This document shows positions 1 to 15,429 of a DNA stretch of 64,000 nucleotides, piece by piece. The DNA comes from Arabidopsis thaliana (Eukaryota > Streptophyta > Magnoliopsida > Brassicales > Brassicaceae): assembly GCF_000001735.4 (NCBI RefSeq), contig NC_003076.8, positions 19,657,835 to 19,721,834 on the forward strand. Reading direction: 5' to 3'. Position 1 is the first letter of the stretch. Each line of letters opens with the position of its first letter. The notes under the pieces are model-generated. The model was not told the DNA's origin. It did no database searches and saw only the letters and a list, made by a program, of their open reading frames with translations. The position numbers and the translations under genes were made by a program.

Positions 1-245
1 TGAATATAAAGCCAATAACTCAATCATTCCGTTACACAATTTACTAATTCTTCTTTGGCACCGGTTTGATTTCGTTACACAATTTTCAAGAGAGGAGGAC
101 GCCAATTAAGAGTTTGGACTTGGGAATTTCATTGTACTAAATTTCTGTCTTCTCCACTTCCAAAAGTTATTTTGACCGTTTTCATTGTATCCTCTATCTA
201 AACCACCATCATATTACATCGAAAAATATACATTACATTATAAAT

Positions 246-1048
246 ATGGCAACTCCAACCAACAAAGAGCATTTCTCGGGTGGACTTGCAAAGGTTTTGG
301 CAGAAAAATGGCAAGTTGACGTAATGCTCAAGGCAAAGAATAGTGATGAGGGTTCAGCTATCTCTGCCCACAAACTTATTCTGGTCTCTTCTTTCATCTT
401 CTCTCTTTATTGATATCATCATCTGATTCAAGAATCACTATGATTTTTTTATATTTTTGCTTTGTGTGGTTAATGAAGTTTTCTCAACGTATATGTTCGG
501 AATTTGAATAGGCATCAAGATCGGAGGTTTTTAAGAATATGTTCGAATTAGACGAGTTCAAGACTTCGACTAAACATGTGGAAACAATTACTCTTTCAGA
601 GATGAAACATGAAGAGTTAGAAGCTTTTGTTGAGTTTATATGCAGTGATGGCTCAATGCTTTCTGCCAACGTGAAACAACATGCTCGCTCACTCTATCTT
701 GCGGCTGATAAGTATGAGATTCTGCATCTACGAGACCTATGCAGAACCGAGCTTATATCTTCTCTGAGTTTGTTGAATTCTCTTGACCTCCTTGTGCTCG
801 CTCAAATCCCTTTTGACAAAGTCCTCAACGATGAAAGTTTCAGTTATATAAAAAATAATATAAGTACGATTGCTAGCTCTGATGAGTTCAAGTTGTTCGT
901 CGCCGGTAACCCAAATCTTGCCGTGGAGATAATGAAGGTTTCTCTCATTACTCTTACTTTACGCTGTTCCTCCTGTGGTTCAAACCATAGTCTTCAAGGT
1001 ATGTACTGTTGTAATTGTTGTCGCTACGGTACTCTTCGTTTGATCTAG
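246..1048 (+). CDS. BTB/POZ domain protein (recalled as AT5G48510)
   Basis: Two exons, 246-383 and 512-1048, joined in phase 0 across a 128-bp GT-AG intron, give 224 aa. A BTB/POZ fold covers roughly residues 15-120: a VDVMLKA strand, then SAHKLIL-ASRSEVFKNMF, the hallmark D...HK..LA.RS..F signature, split by the intron. A BACK-like helical stretch follows (LAADKYEILHLRDLC). BTB proteins usually act as dimeric CUL3 E3-ligase adaptors; that role here is family inference. The C-terminus carries a Cys cluster, C-x2-C-x10-CC-x-CC at residues 198-216, which is not part of the BTB domain and could bind a metal. The ATG is the first in frame. A TATAAAT string lies directly against it, too close to be its TATA box. 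Confidence 0.88.
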
Positions 1049-1770
1049 AGAATCACAATGTATTTTAATTTCTGTCGTATCACTTCGATAAATCTCATGT
1101 TCACATTTTAAAAGAATTGGATTTCTTCGTTTTCTAAAACTTATATAGCAAATCTCATATTAAAATAATTGGCTTGTATATCTATTTATATCTAATAATA
1201 TCTTCTTACTATGCAAAAACAAGACAAATGTTAAGAAAACAGATCGATTTTATATAAACCAAGCGTATTGTGTAACTTTATTAATCATCTCAAAGGTACC
1301 CGCGCACTTGGACTAGCAAGCCTTTATTAAAGTGGAATGTGTTGTTGATTGTTTCGTGATTCCTAATGAGAGAATTGGTGATTGATATTGATCATACAGT
1401 TATTCTACTATGAATGATGAAGGTTGTGAATGATGAAGAATCTCTCTGAAGGACAAATTCGAAAACGAGTTACTCAACATATTGAAAGTTCTCTTAACGG
1501 CCTCACACTTTAAGATATTTCCTTTTTAAGTATGATATCTCGGTTTGTAGTGAATTCAATATTTTTTGTGGTTTTTGAACCCAATTCCTGCTATGGAGAT
1601 AAATGTAGGCTACTCTGACTCCAACGATTAATCCATATAGTTCCTACTAGCAAATCTGTCTAGTATATGAATTCTATCTCAATACCACTCGATCTCTAGA
1701 ATCCATTCACTGCTTTAACTTAGGGCCATAATGCAAGCTTAATCTCACTTACCCCGCGGCAGAGCTTATA
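1049..1770. other. Intergenic spacer, AT-rich
   Basis: 3' flank of the BTB gene. No sustained open frame and no repeat structure recognised. The right part may be unrecognisable sequence of the DUF1216-like fragment that follows. Confidence 0.5.
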
Positions 1771-1915
1771 TGACAAAAGCAGACAATCACTAGGTGAAAA
1801 CAAGTCACAACCAAATTCGTTGAGGGACCAATATTCAGAGCATGACACAATCTTCTTCAACTTCTTCATTTTCTCTCGGCAAGATCAAGTCAACTTGAAC
1901 TCAAAGGCCAAACTT
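1771..1915 (+). pseudogene. Fragment of a DUF1216-like gene (terminal exon remnant)
   Basis: On the + strand this matches, at high identity, the 3' end of the minus-strand pseudogene at 36460-37843. Both contain the stretch encoding TITKWEQVTTKFVE and both end on a GGCAAGATCAAGTCAACTTG-like tail followed by AACTCAAAGGC. Here the Trp codon of that stretch is TGA and a frameshift follows, so it cannot encode the protein. It lies only about 110 bp from the DEFL gene on the opposite strand. The family name is tentative; the relationship between the two copies is directly visible. Confidence 0.75.
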
Positions 1916-1978
1916 AGATTATTTATATTAGAATGACATATAAAACATGGAAAAAAAATATAGTAAATTATTATAAAA

Positions 1979-2035
1979 TAATGTCTTACAAAAAAATAAT
2001 GTCTTACAAAAAAAATAATGTCTTACAAAATGTTT
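1979..2035. repeat. Three-unit tandem repeat overlapping the DEFL stop codon
   Basis: Three head-to-tail units of 18-19 bp with the core AATAATGTCTTACAAAA begin near 1979, 1997 and 2016. Read on the minus strand, the first unit contains the TAA stop and 3' end of the DEFL gene at 2023-2367, and the next two extend its 3' UTR. The other two paralogues have only one such unit. Confidence 0.8.
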
Positions 2036-2367
2036 TCCAATGTACAACGACAAATAGAATTTTCACAATGAGGTATATTCTTCTTTTTCTCAATACAATG
2101 AAATGCACATTGTTGGCAAAAGATAATTTTCATGTCATCGGGAAAATGTCCAATATGTTCGTATGCTGGATCAATAGTAGAGCTTAATGAAGGGATAGAA
2201 AACTGAGTTTTTCCTTCTAAAATAGATTTTGTCATGATATTTGATGTACCTAGAAATAGTTTTTTTGAAAACTTTTTAAATTAAAATATAAATATAAATT
2301 GATCAAGAATGAACTTACATGATGAAACCAAAACTGCAATAGTTAGAAAGAAAAAAAGTGTCTTCAT
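2023..2367 (-). CDS. Defensin-like (DEFL) secreted peptide, copy 1
   Basis: Two exons on the minus strand, 2367-2319 and 2249-2023, joined across a 69-bp GT-AG intron, give 91 aa. Exon 1 encodes a signal peptide (MKTLFFFLTIAVLVSS), as is usual for DEFL genes. The core in exon 2 reads C-x2-C-x3-C-x9-C-x4-C-x-C. The C-x3-C and C-x-C pairs fit a cysteine-stabilised alpha-beta fold, and one extra Cys lies at the signal-peptide junction. The peptide is presumably secreted; roles of such peptides in defence or pollen-pistil signalling are family knowledge, not shown here. Paralogues lie at 42806-43188 and 52381-52744 in the opposite orientation. All three share a promoter block with a TATAAA box (here 2465-2471). 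Recalled as AT5G48515. Confidence 0.87.
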
Positions 2368-2587
2368 TTTCGTTAAAATGTTCAATATTTTAACAAAAAC
2401 AAAAATGGAATATATTTGTGTTTTGAGTTTTGGTTGTGATGTTTTAAAGTCAAGATAGTAGCATATTTATATGTGCTTTTACTAATGTTACATAGTACTA
2501 GTAGTTAATGTTTTATCAAACATATTTTCTTAGAAATCATAGTCAAAGAAACTATAAACTTTAATTTACAGTTTTTAATTTAAAGTA

Positions 2588-2780
2588 TTTCACCCGTTTC
2601 ACAAAAAGTGTTGTTTAATTTTTTTTTTTTTTTTTTATGTTTTAAATCAAATCTCTGTGATGTAGTTTTTAAAATCAAATCTCTGTTTTATCTATGTGTT
2701 TTCAACTTATTAATTAAAAATAAAGTGTAAAAGAAAAATTTAGATGTTTTTATTAATTTGTGTGAAAAATGGTACAGTTG
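2588..2780. mobile_element. Truncated Stowaway-type MITE
   Basis: Starts at a TA dinucleotide (2586-2587) with TTTCACCCGTTTCACAAAAA, the same terminal repeat as the complete element at 42331-42563. The interior also matches that element in reverse orientation: two 'aaatcaaatctctgt' stretches, then the block around 'ttattaattaaaaataaag' up to about 2775. The distal terminal repeat is missing. It sits upstream of DEFL copy 1 at the position equivalent to the element upstream of copy 2. Confidence 0.65.
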
Positions 2781-8313
<5,533 letters not shown>

Positions 8314-9442
8314 GTTCTCACTTCTCACCATAAGTACATAGCACAAGTGATCTCTCTTAGTTTTTTGTCATTTCACTTTGTGATTGTATTATCTAGTGGT
8401 TGATTGATTTTACTTACTGCCCATCTTCTATTGTTTCTGAGTTTCGTGGTTTGTTGGGGTTATTTGAGCTTTTCTTCTTTCGTTAGTATTTTCAGTTGTA
8501 TAATTCTTCTTTTGCCTCTTATTTTTTTGTGTGTTACATTTGTTCTCCTACTTTTGGTTTTAAATTCATCATTCTCAAAAAAATAATTTCCAGTTCAAAA
8601 GCAATACAGGTTATTATGAAATGAGGGCAGACAGCCAATTAATACACGAACTATGGTTTTAGTCACTACTATAAGTAGATGAACTATAGAGATGTGTAGA
8701 TTCATACACCAACTTCCAAATGATGTCAGTTTGTGTAAATGAATTGGCCAAATGTTTAAATGTGATGTAAAAACTAAAAATTTCGCAATATGCTATCGTA
8801 ACAAAATGCTAGAATTCGTGTATTAATTGGCCATTTCCCCATGAAATGAATACATACATGCATCTATTGAAATGTCATCCATTACTCACATTTCTCAAAA
8901 CAATTGATGTCAAGATTCGTGCTCGAATCTGTGTTGTTTAGTTTCAAGATGTCCTTTTCCAAATTTAAATGCCCATCTCGGAATCCATCTTGGAGAGGCC
9001 AATAGTAAAACTATAGTTAAACCAAACAAACATTGTAGTGCATAAATACTCATGTGAACTTATTTTACGGTTGATAGAACCTTTTCGGTGTTTCCTAATC
9101 AAACTCAAATTGTTAGTGCTAAAGAAAGATATAATGGATGAAAATGAACTACATACTTATAGTGAAGAAATTCAGGATCAAAACTCTCTTGGTGAAGGGG
9201 ATTGTGACTCATGAGCGGATGGTTACTGAATGATCAAACACCATCTAGTCTAGGAAGTGCGATCACTCTGTTCTGTAGCACGTTTGCTTCAATTGTAATG
9301 TGGTCGACAATCAGATGCCAAACCGTGTTGTGTCAGATAAACTTTCGTACTCAGGTTATGACTCGAACTTCTGCTAGATCTACATTTCCGTGACACACTG
9401 AAAATGATAGTACCAAGAACCTGAAACCTATGCGATAAATGA
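8314..9442. other. Convergent intergenic region holding a MITE
   Basis: 3' flanks of AUG3 (+) and of the minus-strand gene to the right. Apart from the MITE at 8625-8840 I see only AT-rich sequence. A short hydrophobic reading frame at 8404-8586 lies in the likely AUG3 3' UTR and has no support. Confidence 0.6.
8625..8840. mobile_element. Mutator-like MITE with perfect 9-bp target duplication
   Basis: A 216-bp element whose ends are inverted repeats: the left end GGGCAGACAGCCAATTAATA matches the reverse complement of the right end, GGGGAAATGGCCAATTAATA, and both continue CACGAA. It is flanked by identical 9-mers ATGAAATGA at 8616-8624 and 8841-8849. A 9-bp target-site duplication is typical of the Mutator superfamily. 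Too short to encode transposase. Confidence 0.85.
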
Positions 9443-10071
9443 TCAATTCAATCCCCGAGTGTATCTCTCAGCATCAAATGGCTGTCTCTGTGCATTCCAA
9501 TTCAAGTCTCTAGAGTCTGGTGCTGCGGCGTTCATTGGTGCAAAGGCTGCAACATAACAGAGTTACAAAAGACAACTGAGAAATCCAGAAGCAAATAAAC
9601 GTAATTTAAAAACGATATGTAAGAAACATAGAAAAGGTATATATCCTGTATTAGATATGCATATCAGTCTATACAAATCAGAGACACGAAACGACAGAGA
9701 GATCAACAACCGATAATTATACTATGCAACTCAAGCACAACATACCACACCCTCTAACGCAGATGGCGAACTACAAAACAAATCAATATAATTTCATATT
9801 CACCTCTCCATTAACTGAGATTTGAAAATACTTTGCAATATTTCCACTTATGATATATCCCAGTATCAGACTCATGCAACAAAATAAGGATCAATATGCT
9901 TGGCTTAAACCTAGTCTCAAGTGCAAACTGATGCGTCATCTTTGTTTTTTCATACTAACAAATCATAACCTCTGTTCATGCAGGAATAGAAGGAGTATGA
10001 ATATAGAATATCCTGCAATACAAAAAGATACTAGGCGATGTAGACTAACCTTTTTCTCTCATTCTCCTTTC
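9443..10071 (-). pseudogene. Severed 3' coding part of the adjacent mitochondrial-type gene
   Basis: Directly beyond the TGA of the upstream gene, the same frame continues for seven codons (ERRMREK) to a GT donor at 10049. A GT-AG intron leads to an exon at 9546-9443 that stays in frame and encodes 34 residues (AFAPMN... to ...ERYTRGLN) before its own TGA. The frame, splice sites and composition suggest this was coding and was cut off by a CGA-to-TGA type change at 10072-10074. The ancestral codon is inference. No exon-skipping route I tried restores the frame. Confidence 0.65.
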
Positions 10072-10977
10072 TCAGTCATACTCAAATTTGTCCCGGATTT
10101 GACTCACTTTCTCCCAGTTATCATCACCTTGTGTTGTTCTATTAAACCCCTGCTCCTGCTGTCATTTTAAATTGTCACAAGAATCAAAATACCAAACAAT
10201 ATCAGATTATAGAAACTAGACACAAGAAAACAACAACAACCAATTCAAACTTATAAATTCAATACCTTTATTGAATCATTATAAGGACGCCTATTCCTGC
10301 AATAACCAGAGAACCAAATCCATCAATACACCATAAAATCGACAAATAAGCACACAGTACAGTAACATTGCTATCTCCACAAATAAAGAAACCTGTATGG
10401 ATTAAAATCTTCATCATCTTCTTCAGCAGACTCATAATTAGCATGATCTCTCGCAATTTTCTTAGAATATCCTTCATCCCAATAAAGCCTCTCCCAGTTT
10501 TCTCTAACCTCATTATACAATTCCATGTACTTCTTGCACCATGGCTCATGCTCCTAATCATACTAATCCAATCAGTAATCAAAAGCTACACATTCATATT
10601 CAGTCCTCTAAATCCTAACATTGTGAAAAGACACTGACCGATTCTTTAAGAACGAGACGAGTTCGTCGCATGAACTGCTCACGGAGCTGTTTCCGGCGCT
10701 TATTGGGGATATTGTCTCTCGGGATTGTGAAACGCTCACGCAGAGGTACGTGATCTCCGATCTCGTGCATCTCTCCGTCGACGATCCACCACTCTGATTT
10801 CTCCTCTTTCTTCTTGAGTGGCGATAGAGAGGGAAATTTGTTCCGCCGTCTTGGCTGACTTGCCTCCGTTCTCATGAACCGGAGTAAGGAAGCTCCGTTT
10901 TGAAGCGACGGCGTCGCCGAACCGAGACGTCTTGCGACGGAGAGCATAGCTGGTGAAGTTGGTAAGTGAGCGTTCAC
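10072..10977 (-). CDS. Unknown, probably mitochondrial protein, C-terminally truncated
   Basis: Four exons on the minus strand: 10977-10639, 10553-10393, 10296-10266 and 10158-10072, giving 205 aa. Starting at the second Met (10947, MLSVARRLGS) would give 195 aa and a more typical presequence. The N-terminus is rich in Arg, Ser and Ala without acids (to about MRTEASQPRRR), as in mitochondrial targeting peptides. The middle is charged with aromatic motifs (SEWWIVDGEMHEIGDHVPLRERF; ENWERLYWDEGYSKKIARDH). I do not recognise a family. The last exon has a CAGCAG tandem acceptor at 10160-10156. Translation ends at TGA 10072-10074, although the frame and one more exon continue beyond it. Recalled locus AT5G48530. 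Confidence 0.75.
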
Positions 10978-11261
10978 TGAGTAAACCTATTTGCATATAT
11001 GATTGTACCAAACCAAACCAAACCGGTATTGCATTTATAGCAAACCAAGTCGGTTTTTGTTAGTTCGTTTATTTTTTCCATTGATGCATTATGATCCGAT
11101 GATTTGTATGCAACTATACATGTTGGAGTCTAGAACATAAATAACTTGGTTACTTAATTGTCTTGCATCTTAAAGAAAGAAACATAAGCAAAGAGCCTTA
11201 TTTTGCACACATATACATATACTCTTTAGAAACAAACTTACTCTTTTATTAGACTATGCGA

Positions 11262-12053
11262 TTACGGAGAGAGATGAACGGAAGAAATTCTACCAACACT
11301 AGGACCGGTTTTAGCCGGATCAAGAGGGAAGTAAAACGGATAAAACTCGTACCGGACATAGCAACTACTATACAAAACACGACAACCTTTCTTGTTGTGG
11401 CAAGTTGTCATGAAGCTCCCGACCGCAGTTGCAAAGCATTGAGCGCAATCCAATTCGCTTAAGTCTCTCGTGCATTGGACCAAACCGTTTAGTGTCACAA
11501 AAGGTGTCAATTTTGTCTTACCTTTACCTAAACCTTTATTCTTAGGTAAAACAGCCTCAGACCTAATTTTGTCAAAGAGTGCCCCGAGCTCATTATCGAA
11601 CTTTTTGGGGTCGATTTCGGTTACGTTAGCGACGTTGAAGTATATAAGACCAGCCCCCGTGTCAAGCTTCCCTATGAAATTCTCTTGGCTATAACGTAAG
11701 AAGCAGAAATCGTACAAGATCCTTGAGTCGGATTGGTTCTGACACACTTCACGGATTTTCTTGGCCGCGTCTTGGATACACGTGGAGCAATCGGTATTGC
11801 TGATATCTCCTCTACATTGAGCAAGTCCATACACTTTCTCTTTGTTGTTGTAACTTGAAGAAGTTGTGGTCTTGAAACCTTTTGAAGGAGTCTTTGAGAC
11901 AAGCGTCGCGAGAAGAGAATCGATGTTCTTGGAGACTTGGCTGCTTGCTGAGATGTTTGAATTTGTGTTGCAGAGTTGCCATATTGAATCTGCTGCTCTG
12001 CAGCTACATACAAGAGCCAATAGAAGGAAACATTTCACAACTAATGTCTTCAT
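11262..12053 (-). CDS. CRRSP55: Cysteine-rich repeat secretory protein 55 (two DUF26/Gnk2 domains)
   Basis: A single intronless frame of 263 aa. Residues 1-20 are a signal peptide (MKTLVVKCFLLLALVCSCRA). Two DUF26 domains follow, each with the diagnostic C-x8-C-x2-C: Cys80/89/92 (CRGDISNTDCSTC) and Cys194/203/206 (CTRDLSELDCAQC). There is no transmembrane segment or kinase, so this is a secreted CRRSP rather than a CRK receptor. DUF26 domains adopt a ginkbilobin-2-like fold, and relatives act at the apoplast or plasmodesmata in defence (family knowledge). A TATAAAAT box lies at 12116-12109, and at least six W-box sequences lie 100-560 bp upstream of the ATG, suggesting WRKY control. Confidence 0.94.
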   Translation of the reverse strand: MKTLVVKCFLLLALVCSCRAADSIWQLCNTNSNISASSQVSKNIDSLLATLVSKTPSKGFKTTTSSSYNNKEKVYGLAQCRGDISNTDCSTCIQDAAKKIREVCQNQSDSRILYDFCFLRYSQENFIGKLDTGAGLIYFNVANVTEIDPKKFDNELGALFDKIRSEAVLPKNKGLGKGKTKLTPFVTLNGLVQCTRDLSELDCAQCFATAVGSFMTTCHNKKGCRVLYSSCYVRYEFYPFYFPLDPAKTGPSVGRISSVHLSP

Positions 12054-12159
12054 TATTATTTCTTAATAAACTTTACAGTTTGTTTTGAGTCACTAGAAGA
12101 AGAGACTGATTTTATACCAAAACGTTATCTATTCTAGAACGTTGATTTTTTTAGAAGTC

Positions 12160-12608
12160 GGTCAAAACGCATAACAACAAGTGGGAAATAATTGTTTATT
12201 TATTTATGATCAAATACAAATTTTTGTTGACCGAGAAGTCTATATTGTGGCCAAAATCTTGTGAGTTTGTGACCAATCAAATCAGTAAATAAATATTAGT
12301 TGGTCAATTTTACTTTGTTTTTTTCATTTGTGTATTGTAGAAAGACAAAATGGATAATATATTGAATTGAATTAAAACTAAATAATTTTCGTTGGAAGAT
12401 TCCAAAATGGCATCACGTGTAGGTCAACATATATGGAGCAGGAATTATTGACCGTCGATTTATTTATTGCTTCTTATTTCCAAACGTCAACGTTAACGCT
12501 AAAGTGGCGCAACATCGACCACTTCTCTCTACAAAAGGTCTTCAATGACTAATCATATTACATAATATCACCACCACAAAAAAAGAAAAAATATAACCAC
12601 CATTGACC
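12160..12608 (-). promoter_or_regulatory. W-box cluster upstream of CRRSP55
   Basis: TTGACC or its complement GGTCAA occurs at 12160-12165, 12227-12232, 12302-12307, 12422-12427, 12448-12453 and 12603-12608. A seventh TTGAC core lies at 12486-12490. TTGAC(C/T) is the WRKY-factor binding core. The cluster lies 107-555 bp upstream of the start codon. Confidence 0.65.
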
Positions 12609-14020
12609 ACTTCTCTGTTTCGAGAGATGTTCGTATTTATTTTACGATGATTTTTTGTACGTGTTATTGTGCACAATTTCAGCCTTGATGAATGCCTATG
12701 TTAGGCTTGGTTTGAGGTGAAGATTCCGTATTGCACAAAAACTTGTTCCGGTACTTGGTGTAGATAGATACTAATCAAAATAATTTGAAGATTTACAAGT
12801 TGGTATGGAAATAGTATTGATAAAGAATTTATATTTATCTTTAACTAAAATTTTTTTTATATTCTTTTTTATTTGGGTTTGTAGATTACCATTTACCAAC
12901 ATATCTTCTTTTCATGTTGGAAAATTTGTTAAATGAAAAGGCACATATATAATTAAAAATGAAAACTTCCTGCTATATTATTTGGGAAGTACATTTTAAA
13001 TATAATCTTATTTTTTGTAAGTAATTACATAGGTATGCCATTAGAAATAAAATTTAAAGAGTAAATTAATTCATCTCTTTAAAAATTAAAAAGTCAAATA
13101 CTAATTTAATTAATTAAATTTAATTAAAACAAAATACATTATCTAAATTATCATATTAATTTTTTATTAATTATTATAGTTCACCTCTCATCTTTATATG
13201 ATTCTATTTTTGCAAAAAATAATACCATCGTTATAAAAGAATAATTATATTTTTTTCGCATATGACATAACTTGAATTTTTAAAAAGAATATAAACTGTT
13301 CAATACATGAAAAATATTATAACGGGTCAAAAATAGATTTAAGAAAATTTTCTACTGAGTACTGAGTCATAATTTGAATATTTATATTCAATTTCATACA
13401 TATTATTTTAAAATTTATAATCTTATATATTATAATAATTAATAACATATTATATTTTTTTATGTGTATGATGTGATTCAATTTTTAATACAAGCTGGAA
13501 AATCCTAGAATTGACGGGTTTAAATCGATACTAATACAAGATGGTATACTACAAGTGAAACTCTAAAAAATTAACAATCAAAATACAAGTGTATAATTTT
13601 AAACACTAAACAATATAAATAATAGCAACAAAACATATACAACTCGCAGTTTACTATACATTTAAAATTAAATAAAATAATATCATATATTTATAATCAT
13701 CTTTACAATAAAAGTTTTTAGTTTAACTAAAATATAACCTTACCTGCGGTATACTGCAAGTTAAAATTATAAATAAGCAGATTACCATCACGATGTCTGT
13801 ACCTTCTCACATACACACCTATCAAAAACTTAAAACCTTTCAAAACCTCTTGGTATATTCAAATTAGGATTCTTCATTCATGGAATCATTATTCCAAGGG
13901 TTTTGGGATGTCTTATGAAATAATTTTGGCAGAAGAGGATGTAAATTTTTTTGAATAAAAAGTAGTCAGCAAAACATACGTTTTTTTGGGGAGTTTTTAG
14001 ATAATTAAATCAGAGAATAA
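12609..14020. other. AT-rich spacer, repeat-like, no genes
   Basis: Very AT-rich with no supported reading frame. Short motifs such as 'ggtatactacaag' (about 13532) and 'ggtatactgcaag' (about 13749) recur and may be interior sequence of the Helitron-like element that ends at 15007. Confidence 0.4.
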
Positions 14021-14645
14021 GGTTGGGCATATGAGTAACCCATTCGAGTTCGGGTAGAACCCGTTCGGATTTGGGATTAATGGGTATATGATTTACTACC
14101 TAATAGAATAATTTTAAATATTCGGTTCTGGTTCGGGTCGGATCCAGTTGGGTTTGGGTCAGTTTGCACAAAATGTTTCAGACCCTAAAAATACCAAAAA
14201 AAAATAGAAACGAGAAATTTGTATGTAGATAGCGGGTCTCCAAAAAAAAAAAAACTTTTAAATTTGTTAAGTTTTAATAAATTTAATTATATTTGAATAT
14301 ATTTTACTAAATTTTGACAAACATAACAAATAATTTTTGAATAGTTTAGTTGTTTTAAATATTTAGGTCCAAAATTAATTGATATATTTAGATTTATAAT
14401 TATAATCTTAGATAATTAGATAATATTACGATTAAATATAATTAATACTTTGGATATTAAATTAATGTTTGGATTTTTGAATAATCTTTTTGGGTAACGG
14501 GTAATTTACGGACCAATCGGATATCCACGAGTTTACTAAAACTCTACCCAATAAGGAAATTTCCTAAAATTTTAACCCGCCTTAACCCGGTTTTTTGGTT
14601 CGGGTATTAGGTTGGTTATCGGGTCCGTTCTTTAGTTAGCCCTAT
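14021..14645. repeat. Degenerate transposon-like block with cggg/ttcggg termini
   Basis: The left side (GGTTGGGCATATGAG followed by cggg-rich sequence) and the right side (ttcggg-rich, ending AGTTAGCCCTATT) are roughly inverted: the reverse complement of the right end reads AATAGGGCTAACTAAAG. The middle is AT-rich. This layout resembles hAT-type non-autonomous elements, but I could not find a matching 8-bp target duplication, so the class is open. Confidence 0.4.
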
Positions 14646-14979
14646 TAAAGATAATCTAATATAGGCCCCAATTAGGTTCACATATATAACCAAAATACTA
14701 TACAAAGACTAATTCTAAGTTACGCCAAAAATTATATCCTTTATTACAAAGAAAACATGTTTTTTACCAAAACAACTTGTATACAAATTTTACACATTTA
14801 CTTAAAACTACATATGTTGTATTTATTATAAAAATAACATTTTTAAACAAAGTCAATCTAATGCAGCATTATATGCAAATAGTACAAACATTGAAAAATA
14901 TTATGACATCATTTTTATACTATACTATTTCTTGTGTAATTCGAACAAAGTATACAATTTAATTTATAAAAAATATTAA

Positions 14980-15007
14980 TGCCCGTGTTGTACGGGTTAT
15001 GATCTAG
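14980..15007 (+). mobile_element. Helitron-like 3' terminus
   Basis: CCCGTGTTGTACGGG forms a 5-bp stem (CCCGT/ACGGG). Seven bases later comes CTAG at 15004-15007, followed by T. A short hairpin just inside a terminal CTRR before a T target is the Helitron 3' end structure, and similar ends are common in Arabidopsis ATREP families. The 5' TC end was not located, so only the terminus is annotated. Confidence 0.55.
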
Positions 15008-15221
15008 TATGTGTTGAAAATTGAAGGTTGAAGCGAATGAACCAAATGATAGTGGGGTAATAATCTACTAGAGAGTGAGTTGTGTAGGGCTGAAGGTCGA
15101 AGCAAAAGAACCAAATGATAGTGGTCTAATTGTTTCTATTAGAGAATGAGTTGTCATGTAGGCCAAGGTCAAAGATCAATTCTTCTCAAACGTGAAATTA
15201 ACTAAATCACTCCATTTGATC

Positions 15222-15429
15222 CAGTGGTAGATTTAGAATAAGTTTCTAATGGGATCAAATGTATTACATGAATAAAAATAAAGAAACTCGTACCTATGTT
15301 AACGAGGTCAATTCCATAAATTTTAACCATTTTCTCTAATTTTTCTTAATTTTTAATAACAAATCAGTTAAAATATAAAAGTTATTGGGGTCAGTTGATC
15401 CCACTCCCTCCAATGTGGCTCCGCCACTG
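15222..15429. mobile_element. hAT-type MITE with 8-bp target duplication
   Basis: A 208-bp element beginning CAGTGGTAGATTTAGAA and ending with the reverse complement of CAGTGGCGGAGCCACA. Both ends continue into similar sequence ending GGGATC. It is flanked by ATTTGATC (15214-15221) and ATTTGACC (15430-15437), an 8-bp duplication with one mismatch, as expected for hAT insertion. Confidence 0.78.

Noticed and set aside
2023-2187. Plus-strand frames over the DEFL gene
   Set aside because: They are antisense shadows of DEFL copy 1, whose signal peptide, intron and Cys pattern are on the minus strand.
8404-8586. 60-codon hydrophobic frame
   Set aside because: T-rich 3' UTR of AUG3; composition explains the Leu/Phe/Val content and there is no ATG context or homologue.
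10268-10637. Frames on both strands over the mitochondrial-type gene
   Set aside because: Out-of-frame readings across exons 2-3 and introns of the minus-strand gene.
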